23,703 nt of DNA from a virus, in IMG/VR virus record IMGVR_UViG_3300020172_000522, positions 1-23,703 of that record; one strand, given 5' to 3'. The notes beneath the pieces were generated by a model. The model searched no databases. It was not told the DNA's origin and saw nothing but the letters and a program-made list of their open reading frames with translations. Position 1 is the stretch's first letter. Every line of letters begins with the position of its first letter. Positions 5,962 through 12,931 of this stretch are shown in pieces. A program made the position numbers and the translations under genes.

Positions 5962-6152
5962 TGACTAACGCAATCCACGATGTTGCCATCAAGGTTGATG
6001 TCTACCTTGATGAATTCAAACCCATCATGAAGGCAGTTAAGTATGCTCTACTGTGTGATGATTCACGCAGCATACTCACTGAGGTAGAGTGGGCTACGCT
6101 CAATGCGTGGCTTGATGACTTCTCTGACATTGCACTTAATGAGGCTGTATGA
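5961..6152 (+). CDS. Small acidic helical early protein
   Basis: 63 residues (MTNAIHDVAIKVDVYLDEFK at the start), predicted mainly helical with an acidic C-terminal half (TEVEWATLNAWLDDFSDIAL). The ATG at 5961 overlaps the upstream TAA; an upstream in-frame start at 5937 would intrude on the previous gene. Unknown function. Confidence 0.6.
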   Translation: MTNAIHDVAIKVDVYLDEFKPIMKAVKYALLCDDSRSILTEVEWATLNAWLDDFSDIALNEAV

Positions 6153-6289
6153 ACCAACCTGATCCATATAACCTAAAAGGTAGACTACCTATCACTTCTC
6201 CTTTCAAGGATCCAGAGAAGATGATCGCTATTCGCAAACAGCAAATGGAGGAAGCTAAGTATGAAGCTAAACATCCAACGATTACTTGA
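6149..6289 (+). CDS. Small early protein with charged C-terminal helix
   Basis: 46 residues (MNQPDPYNLKGRLPITSPFK at the start), with a Pro-rich extended N terminus and a charged helix (DPEKMIAIRKQQMEEAKYEA). ATGA overlap with the preceding gene. It contains the GGAGG ribosome binding site of the next ORF, which starts inside it at 6261. Confidence 0.5.
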   Translation: MNQPDPYNLKGRLPITSPFKDPEKMIAIRKQQMEEAKYEAKHPTIT

Positions 6290-6416
6290 GACGTGTATTG
6301 ATGATGGTATTCGAGATGCTATCAACTCATGTCGTAAGGAAGATGACTTAGCAGCTAAGCTGAGCGAGTACATCTGGCTACAGATTGATTACTACTTCGA
6401 CTTCGAGACCAACTGA
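6261..6416 (+). CDS. Small early protein
   Basis: 51 residues (MKLNIQRLLETCIDDGIRDA at the start, ending DYYFDFETN). Helical with an acidic/aromatic tail. GGAGG at 6247-6251 lies 9 nt upstream of the ATG, among the clearest ribosome binding sites in the array. It overlaps the previous ORF by 29 bp and its stop overlaps the next ATG as TGATG. Confidence 0.55.
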   Translation: MKLNIQRLLETCIDDGIRDAINSCRKEDDLAAKLSEYIWLQIDYYFDFETN

Positions 6417-6691
6417 TGAAACTTTCCACCAACTACAAACTTGAAACCACTGTAGCTCATGTTAGCTACTACTGTGGTGATGAATCACTCACTGTCTACA
6501 GCACTGATGATGAGATGCTAGAGGTGTATGGTGTAGACTTTGGTACGATCCTATGTTTTGCACGTAACCTACTTGTTGTAGATGCTAAGCGTCACACATT
6601 CAACAAGCATCAGCTAGAATCACTACGTGAGATCAAAGACGCACTTGATGTTTACCTGAACACTAACTCTACCACTACTGAGGTTAACTAA
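6416..6691 (+). CDS. Hypothetical early protein
   Basis: 91 residues (MKLSTNYKLETTVAHVSYYC at the start). The first 55 residues look beta-rich (ESLTVYSTDDEMLEVYGVDF), followed by a helical segment (NKHQLESLREIKDALDVYLN) and a Thr-rich tail. One of the larger proteins in the array. Coupled at both ends: TGATG upstream and TAATG downstream. Confidence 0.65.
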   Translation: MKLSTNYKLETTVAHVSYYCGDESLTVYSTDDEMLEVYGVDFGTILCFARNLLVVDAKRHTFNKHQLESLREIKDALDVYLNTNSTTTEVN

Positions 6692-6846
6692 TGTACGCTG
6701 TCATTCAAGATCACGGTGTTGTTGACTACTTCCAATATGAGGAAGATGCTTACAACGAGGCATTCAATTGTGCTGATCATGGTGACACTGAAGGTCTCCA
6801 TGTTGTGAAACTTATTTGGGACTACAACTCCAACAACAAAGGTTAA
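6691..6846 (+). CDS. Small early protein, paralogue A of MYAV pair
   Basis: 51 residues opening MYAVIQDHGVVDYFQYEEDA. It is clearly related to the ORF at 6989-7135: both start MYAV-Q-D, followed by V/L-DYF, an acidic helix and a final strand (HVVKLIWDY against YVVQIITDY). The pair probably arose by duplication. TAATG overlap upstream. Function unknown. Confidence 0.6.
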   Translation: MYAVIQDHGVVDYFQYEEDAYNEAFNCADHGDTEGLHVVKLIWDYNSNNKG

Positions 6847-6848
6847 TC

Positions 6849-7079
6849 ATGTATACATTCAGGATTCCCAGTGACGTACTCATTGGGCAATACCTACAGT
6901 TTTTCACACTCATAGTGGCTGCAAGTATCGCTGCTGTGTATACTTGTGGCTACACATTTGGTCTCTTTGTTCATTCGCTAAACGACAAATGTACGCAGTA
7001 CTTCAAGACGATGAAGTTCTTGATTACTTCAACGACAGGGATTCAGCTGAATACGTTGCTTTTGAGCAATGGGAATTAG
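6849..7079 (+). CDS. Small membrane protein, C terminus overlaps the next gene
   Basis: 76 residues as read. Residues about 11-40 (LIGQYLQFFTLIVAASIAAV and on) form one or two membrane segments, and GYTFGLFVHSLND follows. The last 30 residues overlap the MYAV paralogue at 6989 in another frame and look arbitrary, so the ancestral stop may have been nearer 6980. A TAA in the +1 frame lies just there (6978-6980), which would fit a recent single-base change. Membrane location is supported; function is unknown. Confidence 0.5.
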   Translation: MYTFRIPSDVLIGQYLQFFTLIVAASIAAVYTCGYTFGLFVHSLNDKCTQYFKTMKFLITSTTGIQLNTLLLSNGN

Positions 7080-7135
7080 GCAATAATGGACGTCTTTATG
7101 TTGTCCAGATCATCACTGATTACGACGGTAAGTAA
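6989..7135 (+). CDS. Small early protein, paralogue B of MYAV pair
   Basis: 48 residues opening MYAVLQDDEVLDYFNDRDSA and ending YVVQIITDYDGK. It aligns end to end with the 51-residue ORF at 6691-6846. The ATG at 6989 is chosen because it gives the shared MYAV start; the open frame extends upstream to 6944 but that part overlaps the membrane ORF and has no counterpart in the paralogue. No known family. Confidence 0.6.
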   Translation: MYAVLQDDEVLDYFNDRDSAEYVAFEQWELGNNGRLYVVQIITDYDGK

Positions 7136-7137
7136 CT

Positions 7138-7302
7138 ATGTACACAACTCATAAGGGTCTTCATGAATACGAGATCACCCTTCGTTCAGGTGTTTGGTAT
7201 TTACTAGCACCCGATTCTGAGCGTGCTGCATGGAATGCTCTAGAGTTGTCCCGTGAACGTAATGATCAATTGTTAAATGTGAGGCAAACAGATGAGTGGT
7301 AA
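7138..7302 (+). CDS. Small early protein
   Basis: 54 residues (MYTTHKGLHEYEITLRSGVW at the start, ending NVRQTDEW). The N-terminal part looks like a beta hairpin (YEITLRSGVWYLLA) and the second half is helical. It begins 2 bp after the preceding stop and overlaps the next gene by 11 bp. Unknown function. Confidence 0.55.
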   Translation: MYTTHKGLHEYEITLRSGVWYLLAPDSERAAWNALELSRERNDQLLNVRQTDEW

Positions 7303-7624
7303 GAAGAAACCTTACTTCGATAACAACTGGCAAGAATACAAGGACGCACCGGATGACATGTTCGAGCGTCATACCTTTGAGGAGGTAATGCACTGGAAGG
7401 TAGGCGGTTGGGAGCTACCAAGTAGTGTATGCTGTGTAATTCGTGCTACTGATCTTGACACACATAAGGTCACCGAGTATGTGTATCGTAAACATTCTGC
7501 TGCACAGAACAAGGTTAACGAGTTGATCAACAAACGCAACTGCGAGTTTGTAGTTGCTGATCACGAGTCTATTCATTTCCTTTCACCTGCTGACATTTCT
7601 GATTATGACAATTCTGACGACTGA
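7292..7624 (+). CDS. Conserved early cyanophage protein
   Basis: 110 residues (MSGKKKPYFDNNWQEYKDAP at the start). Features include DAPDDMFERHTFEEVMHWKV, then WELPSSVCCVIRATD, and an acidic tail (DISDYDNSDD). I associate the opening NNWQxYKDAPDD and the WELPxSVCC segment with cyanophage hypothetical proteins, without a known role. It is the largest protein in the array after the first gene and sits two genes upstream of the RNA polymerase. It overlaps the ORFs on both sides. Confidence 0.7.
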   Translation: MSGKKKPYFDNNWQEYKDAPDDMFERHTFEEVMHWKVGGWELPSSVCCVIRATDLDTHKVTEYVYRKHSAAQNKVNELINKRNCEFVVADHESIHFLSPADISDYDNSDD

Positions 7625-7721
7625 GCAATTCGAAGAGTTCAGTGAGCAGTACCCTGAGCTTGCACAACTTGTATGTCTTGAAGAGGTAGAGTTGCCTATT
7701 GATTGGTTGGAGGATAACTGA
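7605..7721 (+). CDS. Very small acidic protein upstream of RNA polymerase
   Basis: 38 residues (MTILTTEQFEEFSEQYPELA, then QLVCLEEVELPIDWLEDN), with about 11 acidic residues and no Lys or Arg. The TGA overlaps the ATG of the RNA polymerase gene (ATG at 7721), and TTGGAGG near its end provides the polymerase ribosome binding site, so it may be a coupling leader. The acidity would fit a small binder or inhibitor, which is inference. Confidence 0.5.
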   Translation: MTILTTEQFEEFSEQYPELAQLVCLEEVELPIDWLEDN

Positions 7722-10060
7722 TGCCTACACCTGCTCAGATTGATGAACAGGTGCAGCTTGAGCGTGACCAAATACGTCAAGGTCTCAAGCGATTAAGGGA
7801 TAACACGGACGCACTGCAGCAAAAGAGCTATGCATCTGCTACGGTGTATGGTGTAGTTTCTATTGATCTTCTTCTTCCAGTACTTGTCAAACGTATTGAA
7901 GATACCAACCATCGAATACATGAGAGAAAGAATGGTGTAGCATTCAAAGAGATTGCACAATACATTAGTGGTCTAGAGCCTCTTGCTGCTGCTGCTATTG
8001 CACTGAAGCTTACCTTTGATAAGGTCTTCAGTTACAAGGATGGTAGTGATCAGGTGCAATCAGTATGTGATGCAATTGGTTCAGCTGTTGAGGCTGAATG
8101 TCAGATGCGTTACTATGAGCGATGTGCACCTGGTCTTCTCACTACCTTGAAGAAGAACTATTGGCATAGGTCGTCAGGTACTCAGCAGCGATTAACATCT
8201 ATCAAAACGTTGATGAACCGCAAGGATATTCAACGTTGGCAAGCATGGGGTAGAGCTAACCGCATCAAGTTAGGTGGATGGTTGCTTGACTGTATCATTG
8301 AGACATCACAGTGGTTCACCAAGGACCTACGCAGAGAGGGTAAGAGAACAGTTAACTACATCATCCCAACACCTGAGTTCATCTCAATCAAAGACAAGGT
8401 GATGGCTGATGCCGAGCTATTTGCGCCACTTGCATGGCCAATGCTCATCGAACCTAACGATTGGACAAACGAGCGAGCTGGTGGCTACATACTCAATGAG
8501 GTAATGCGAGGGCATGATCTGGTACGTAGGGGCAACCCCACCCGTATACAGGGAGAAACACCGATCAATTTTCTGAACAAGATTCAGAAGGTTGCCTTTA
8601 CTCTGAACCCCTTCACAGTGCAAGTTGCTGAGGAGCTGGAAAGGTTAGGAAGAGAGGTTGGAAAGTTTCTACCTGTTGTACAGCATGAGTTACCACCAAA
8701 GCCTGTTGATATTGCAGAGAACCGAGAGGCTCGCAAGACATACAACAGAGCAGCTACTCATGTACAAGACTTGCAGCATCAAGAGCACAAGAAATCTTGT
8801 CGCACTCGCATGACAATGGAGGCAGTGAATAGATTCAAGGACGTAGCTAGGTTCTACATTCCTTGGAGCTTTGACTATAGAGGAAGAGCTTATCCTATCC
8901 CTGCCTTTCTTACTCCTCAGGATACTGACTTTGGAAAAAGTTTATTGATCTTTGCTGATGGGTCTTTTATGACTCCTGAAGCAGAGGAGTGGTTAGCCTT
9001 TCAAGTAGCTACTACATTTGGTCTTGATAAAGCACCAATGACTGAGCGTCTTGAATGGGCAAGAAATAACCATGAATTGTTCACACTCATATCACAAGAT
9101 CCCATTGGTAACTTACACCTGTGGGAAGAAGTTGAAGAACCTTGGCAGTTTTTAGCTGCTGCTGAAGAGTACTACCATTGTGTCGTAGCTGCTGATAGGC
9201 AGTTCACACGTCTTATGGTGGCAACTGATGCTACTTGTTCAGGGTTACAAATCCTGGCAGGACTAGCTAGGGATAAGTCCACTGCACGTCTTGTGAATGT
9301 CCTACCTGGTGATAAACCACAGGATGCATATAAGGTGGTTGCTGAAACAGCTACTCCTCACTGTCCTGAGTCTATCCAACCTTACATGGATAGGAAGACA
9401 GTTAAGCGTGTCGTAATGACCGTACCTTATAATGCTAAACCATTCTCAAATCGTGGGTACATCAGAGACGCACTGGCTGAGAAAGGTGTAGAGATTAGTA
9501 AGGAAGACCTCACTGCAACAGTTAAGGCAGTACGCAATGCCATGGATGTGGTCGTACCTGGTCCTATGGCTGTCATGAAATGGATTGAGGAAGAAGTAGC
9601 TGAGGCTATCAAAGCTGGTAAAGAGTATCTTGAGTGGACAACACCATCAGGGTTTGTTGTACACCAGAAGCTAAACAAGAAGCTTGTTGTGTCTATTGAA
9701 TTACAACTGCTAGGTCGTTGTAAGATGAGTGTCGCAGTTGATGATTCTGATGAGGTTGATCTCAACCATCACAAGAACGCAACAGCTCCTAACCTAATTC
9801 ACAGTTTAGATGCTAGCTTGCTACACTTTAGTGCTTTAAACTTTGACGCACCCATTGCTCTTATCCATGATTCTGTCCTTTGTCGTGCAACGGACATGTC
9901 CACCTTGTCTTCTATTGTTCGACAAACATACATGCACCTGTTCGCAGAGCATGATTACCTAAAAGACTTTGCTTCTCACATTGGAGCAAAGACTGAACCA
10001 CCGATTGTTGGAGACCTTGAACCGGAATCCGTAATCGAATCCACCTACTTTTTCTGTTAA
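7721..10060 (+). CDS. Single-subunit DNA-dependent RNA polymerase (T7 gp1-like)
   Basis: 779 residues against 883 in T7. All catalytic elements are present: motif A VATDATCSGLQ with Asp503 (T7 Asp537), the fingers segment KRVVMTVPYN with Lys562 and Tyr570 (T7 Lys631 and Tyr639), and motif C IALIHDSVL with Asp717 (T7 Asp812). The C terminus ends in aromatic residues (STYFFC) like the functional foot of T7 polymerase. It transcribes middle and late phage genes from its own promoters. The start overlaps the preceding stop. A candidate phage promoter lies inside the gene at 8533-8557. The next gene (SSB) starts within its stop (TAATG). Confidence 0.97.
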   Translation: MPTPAQIDEQVQLERDQIRQGLKRLRDNTDALQQKSYASATVYGVVSIDLLLPVLVKRIEDTNHRIHERKNGVAFKEIAQYISGLEPLAAAAIALKLTFDKVFSYKDGSDQVQSVCDAIGSAVEAECQMRYYERCAPGLLTTLKKNYWHRSSGTQQRLTSIKTLMNRKDIQRWQAWGRANRIKLGGWLLDCIIETSQWFTKDLRREGKRTVNYIIPTPEFISIKDKVMADAELFAPLAWPMLIEPNDWTNERAGGYILNEVMRGHDLVRRGNPTRIQGETPINFLNKIQKVAFTLNPFTVQVAEELERLGREVGKFLPVVQHELPPKPVDIAENREARKTYNRAATHVQDLQHQEHKKSCRTRMTMEAVNRFKDVARFYIPWSFDYRGRAYPIPAFLTPQDTDFGKSLLIFADGSFMTPEAEEWLAFQVATTFGLDKAPMTERLEWARNNHELFTLISQDPIGNLHLWEEVEEPWQFLAAAEEYYHCVVAADRQFTRLMVATDATCSGLQILAGLARDKSTARLVNVLPGDKPQDAYKVVAETATPHCPESIQPYMDRKTVKRVVMTVPYNAKPFSNRGYIRDALAEKGVEISKEDLTATVKAVRNAMDVVVPGPMAVMKWIEEEVAEAIKAGKEYLEWTTPSGFVVHQKLNKKLVVSIELQLLGRCKMSVAVDDSDEVDLNHHKNATAPNLIHSLDASLLHFSALNFDAPIALIHDSVLCRATDMSTLSSIVRQTYMHLFAEHDYLKDFASHIGAKTEPPIVGDLEPESVIESTYFFC
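8533..8557 (+). promoter_or_regulatory. Putative phage RNA polymerase promoter (copy 2), inside the RNAP gene
   Basis: CAACCCCACCCGTATACAGG (8533-8552) followed by GAGAA matches 2764-2783 at 19 of 20 bases. The GGGAGA at the downstream end also recalls the initial transcribed bases of T7 promoters. It would drive the replication genes (SSB, endonuclease, primase, polymerase), as T7 class II promoters do. It overlaps codons for NPTRIQGET, so coding constraint is the alternative explanation. Confidence 0.5.
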
Positions 10061-10626
10061 TGGCACAAACCATCCACGTTACCCAACAGCCTGTTGTCCT
10101 TGAAGGATACCAAGCTGTACTGAAACCCAGCAAGTTTGGGTATTCACTGTCTGCTATTGTTGATCAAGCACTTGTTGATAAGCTTGAAGAAGATCGCGTT
10201 GAGTCTGTCAAGTGGGCAGAATCTAAGCTGAAGAACCCGAAGCGTTCTACCCTGAAGCCTGAGCCCTGGGAAGAGGTGTCTGATGGTAAGTTTAAAGTTA
10301 AGTTCAGTTGGAATGAAGAAACCAAGCCGCCCGTGGTGGATACTGAAGGGACAATCATCACCGACGAGAACACACCACTGTATAGTGGAAGCACCGTTAA
10401 GCTTGCCTTCCGTCAGAAGCCTTACATCCTCCGTGATGGCGTCACCTACGGTACAAGTCTTAAGCTTGTCGGAATCCAGGTGGTCACAGTTGGCTCTGCT
10501 GCAGGTATTGACACAGGCGACCTTGGTGAAACTGAAGTGGCAGCTCTCTTTGGTCAAACAAAGGGCTACAAAGCTTCTGAGCCTAACATCAGTGTTCCCC
10601 CTGAAACTGAGGAAGACGACTTCTAA
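10060..10626 (+). CDS. Single-stranded DNA-binding protein (T7 gp2.5-like)
   Basis: 188 residues. An OB-fold-like central region contains KFKVKFSWNEETKP, SGSTVKLAFRQKPY and TSLKLVGIQVV. The C terminus is acidic and ends in phenylalanine (ETEEDDF), the hallmark of T7 gp2.5, which uses this tail to contact DNA polymerase and primase-helicase. It coats single strands and coordinates leading and lagging strand synthesis. It sits between RNA polymerase and endonuclease I exactly as T7 gene 2.5 precedes gene 3. Start and stop overlap both neighbours (TAATG). Confidence 0.9.
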   Translation: MAQTIHVTQQPVVLEGYQAVLKPSKFGYSLSAIVDQALVDKLEEDRVESVKWAESKLKNPKRSTLKPEPWEEVSDGKFKVKFSWNEETKPPVVDTEGTIITDENTPLYSGSTVKLAFRQKPYILRDGVTYGTSLKLVGIQVVTVGSAAGIDTGDLGETEVAALFGQTKGYKASEPNISVPPETEEDDF

Positions 10627-10982
10627 TGCCAAGGTACCGTTCAGGTCTTGAGGAGAAGGTCGCTGATCTTCTCTCCAACTTGAAGGTAGAGTTTGAGTAC
10701 GAGTCAACCAAAGTTCCCTACATTCTTCAATGCAACTACACACCCGACTTTCTTTTACCGAATGGCGTCTACTTAGAGACCAAAGGACAGCTAACGGAGG
10801 AAGACCGAAGGAAGATGCTAGCAGTGAAGAAGATGAATCCCGACTTAGATATTCGGTTCGTCTTTCAAGCACCCTATAACAAGATCTACAAAGGGTCTAA
10901 GACTACTTATGCGAAGTGGTGCGAAAAGCACGGCTTCCAATACTGTTCATTCCACTCCATCCCACTCGAATGGCTAACTTGA
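10626..10982 (+). CDS. Endonuclease I, Holliday-junction resolvase (T7 gp3-like)
   Basis: 118 residues (T7 gp3 has 149). The active site is complete: SGLEEK (Glu9), NYTPDFLLPNG (Asp41) and YLETKG (Glu51, Lys53), matching T7 Glu20, Asp55, Glu65 and Lys67 with identical spacing from Asp to Lys. It resolves branched DNA and helps degrade host DNA to nucleotides. The N-terminal 11 residues of T7 gp3 are absent and the C-terminal Lys/Arg-rich tail is missing, giving a minimal catalytic core. The C terminus retains KGSKTTYAKWCEKHG. Confidence 0.96.
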   Translation: MPRYRSGLEEKVADLLSNLKVEFEYESTKVPYILQCNYTPDFLLPNGVYLETKGQLTEEDRRKMLAVKKMNPDLDIRFVFQAPYNKIYKGSKTTYAKWCEKHGFQYCSFHSIPLEWLT

Positions 10983-11179
10983 CTTACGGCACTGCCGACT
11001 ACTATGCTGAAGGGTTCTCTGACTATCTTGCTGATATTCAGTCTGATGACCCTAAAACAACTGAGAACCTGATTGAAGGGTTCTACCGAGCACTTGATTC
11101 CTGGTTCGAATATCACGATGAGCAAGCACGAGCATATGCAGACCTCCGAAAGCGAGTTCGTCAGGCACTTACCGTGTGA
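10970..11179 (+). CDS. Hypothetical small protein between endonuclease I and primase
   Basis: 69 residues from the ATG at 10970 (MANLTYGTADYYAEGFSDYL at the start). Mostly acidic and helical up to a basic C-terminal stretch (RAYADLRKRVRQALTV). The frame is open further upstream but that part overlaps endonuclease I. It overlaps the primase start by about 60 bp. I regard it as a conserved accessory replication-region gene of unknown role. Confidence 0.65.
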   Translation: MANLTYGTADYYAEGFSDYLADIQSDDPKTTENLIEGFYRALDSWFEYHDEQARAYADLRKRVRQALTV

Positions 11180-12716
11180 GAATTGCGGCTCATCTGATGC
11201 AAACTCCTTGTACACAGATGGGCATACTTTTTGTTTCTCTTGCAACAGTTACGGACACACAGAAGAAGATGTTGTTCACACTCACAACAAAATGTCATCA
11301 GTCACCTTACAAGGTGTAGCCACCAGACTACAGAAACGCAACATCTCTGAGAAAGTATGTCAACAGTATAAAATCTACCGTGATGGTGACCTACTTAGGT
11401 TCCACTACTATGATGAGTCTGGTACTTTGATTGGGTGCAAGACAAAGACAAAAGACAAGGATTTCCGTTATGAAGGACAGTCACCTACCTGCCTCTTTGG
11501 ACAACATTTGTTTCCCGCCACTGGAAAACGAGTCGTCATTACAGAGGGCGAACTCGATGCAGCTTCATGTAGTGAGGCTATGCCGGGGTGGCAGATGGTA
11601 TCTCTACCTAGCGGTGCCGCAGCGGCCAAGAAGTCGGTTCAACGGGCTATCCCCTGGCTCCAGGGTTATGAGGAGATTGTCCTGTTCTTCGACAATGACG
11701 AGGCAGGCCGTAAGGCGTCGGAGGAAGCAGCAAGCGTCCTACCACCTAGCAAGACAAAGGTCGCAAGACTTGAGGGCTACAAGGATGCGTCAGACGCACT
11801 TCAAAACAATGACTCTGAAGCGATTCGTCGAGCTATATGGGACGCTAAACCTTACCGTCCAGATGGCATCGTCGACGGAAAGTCTCTGCTCGATCTAGTC
11901 ACAACACCCACCTTACCTTCTGATCATGACTATCCATTTCAAGGAATCCAAAGCAAACTACACGGGATCCGGTTTGGAGAACTTGTTACAATCACTGCTG
12001 GATCTGGTATCGGGAAATCCAGCTTCTGTCGTGAACTCGCAACTCACTTGCTACGTAACGGCGAGCGGGTCGGTTACTTGGCTCTTGAGGAATCCAACCG
12101 TCGTACAGCTCTCGGACTGATGTCCGCAGCAGTTGGTAAATCACTACACATTGGAGAACATGACCGATCTACTCTCACCCAAGCGTATCAAGCTACTCTT
12201 GCTAACTGGAATCTTTTTCTTTTCGACGGCTTCGGTTCTTTTGATCCTGATCTCATCTACAACCGAATTGAGTACCTGGCAACGGGTCTTGATACAAGGG
12301 TAATCTTTCTAGATCACCTGAGCATCCTTCTTTCTGGTTTGGATGGTGATGAGAGACGGATGATTGATACCACCATGACAAGGTTACGTTCTCTTGTAGA
12401 GCGTACTGGTGTTGCTTTGTTCCTTGTCTCACACCTACGTAGAACATCTAGTGATCAAAACCATGAAGAAGGTGCCCGCGTCACTTTGGGACAGCTGCGC
12501 GGATCTGCAGCGATTGCACAACTCTCTGACGGAGTTATTGCACTCGAAAGAAACCAGCAGAGCGCATCTGGAGGAGGTGATACAACTGTGCGAATCCTCA
12601 AGAATCGCTATTCAGGTGAGGTTGGCGTCGCGTGCCGACTGAGCTATGATCTGAATACCTGTAAATTCAATGAAACCCAATCCGATGACGACTTCGACCC
12701 TGCCACCGACTTCTAA
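11118..12716 (+). CDS. Primase-helicase (T7 gp4-like)
   Basis: 532 residues (T7 gp4A has 566). In order: a zinc-binding domain with Cys20, Cys23, Cys39 and Cys42 (LPCENCGSSDANSLYTDGHT, CFSC); a TOPRIM primase domain (VVITEGELDAAS, ILFFDNDEAGRKA equivalent); and a hexameric helicase with Walker A GSGIGKSS (Lys300), VIFLDHLSIL, and RGSAAIAQLSDGVIALERNQ. It ends with acidic residues and phenylalanine (FDPATDF), as does T7 gp4, for contact with the polymerase. It unwinds the fork and makes primers. ATG at 11118 or 11136 are both plausible starts; the upstream extension to 11073 is rejected because it only overlaps the preceding gene. Confidence 0.96.
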   Translation: MSKHEHMQTSESEFVRHLPCENCGSSDANSLYTDGHTFCFSCNSYGHTEEDVVHTHNKMSSVTLQGVATRLQKRNISEKVCQQYKIYRDGDLLRFHYYDESGTLIGCKTKTKDKDFRYEGQSPTCLFGQHLFPATGKRVVITEGELDAASCSEAMPGWQMVSLPSGAAAAKKSVQRAIPWLQGYEEIVLFFDNDEAGRKASEEAASVLPPSKTKVARLEGYKDASDALQNNDSEAIRRAIWDAKPYRPDGIVDGKSLLDLVTTPTLPSDHDYPFQGIQSKLHGIRFGELVTITAGSGIGKSSFCRELATHLLRNGERVGYLALEESNRRTALGLMSAAVGKSLHIGEHDRSTLTQAYQATLANWNLFLFDGFGSFDPDLIYNRIEYLATGLDTRVIFLDHLSILLSGLDGDERRMIDTTMTRLRSLVERTGVALFLVSHLRRTSSDQNHEEGARVTLGQLRGSAAIAQLSDGVIALERNQQSASGGGDTTVRILKNRYSGEVGVACRLSYDLNTCKFNETQSDDDFDPATDF

Positions 12717-12858
12717 TGGTGAGCGTTACCTACACTTCCCTACTGGTCTTACTTTGAAAGCACCCAATCCTCCCACCCCTGAAGCCGTGGCACGAGCACA
12801 GTTTGTTGATAAGACTTATGTCTGGAAAGAAGCTACTAAGGAGGCTAAACCTTCTTGA
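12685..12858 (+). CDS. Hypothetical small protein downstream of primase-helicase
   Basis: 57 residues from the ATG at 12685 (an ATG at 12670 is also possible). It is Pro/Thr-rich and extended (NGERYLHFPTGLTLKAPNPP), then a short helix (TPEAVARAQFVDKTYVWKEA). It overlaps the primase C terminus by 32 bp in another frame. No family recognised; probably a real small gene because the frame fills the gap before the polymerase. Confidence 0.55.
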   Translation: MTTSTLPPTSNGERYLHFPTGLTLKAPNPPTPEAVARAQFVDKTYVWKEATKEAKPS

Positions 12859-12931
12859 GTTACTGTTAGTAGTAACTAACCTATTTATTGTTGCTGGAGT
12901 AATACGTCACTGGAATGACGCTTATCTTTGA
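12818..12931 (+). CDS. Candidate 37-residue single-pass membrane peptide
   Basis: Reading from the ATG at 12818 gives a basic N terminus (MSGKKLLRRLNL) followed by one long hydrophobic helix (LELLLVVTNLFIVAGVI) and a short polar end (RHWNDAYL). This positive-inside plus single-span pattern is coherent and spans the 56-bp gap between the upstream ORF and the DNA polymerase exonuclease ORF, overlapping each. No clear ribosome binding site. It resembles T7-like small accessory membrane peptides only in general form. Confidence 0.45.
   Translation: MSGKKLLRRLNLLELLLVVTNLFIVAGVIRHWNDAYL

Noticed and set aside
10144-10872. Long minus-strand ORF opposite SSB and endonuclease I
   Set aside because: It is the antisense shadow of two strongly identified genes; its Ser/Leu/Arg-rich translation has no recognisable domain.
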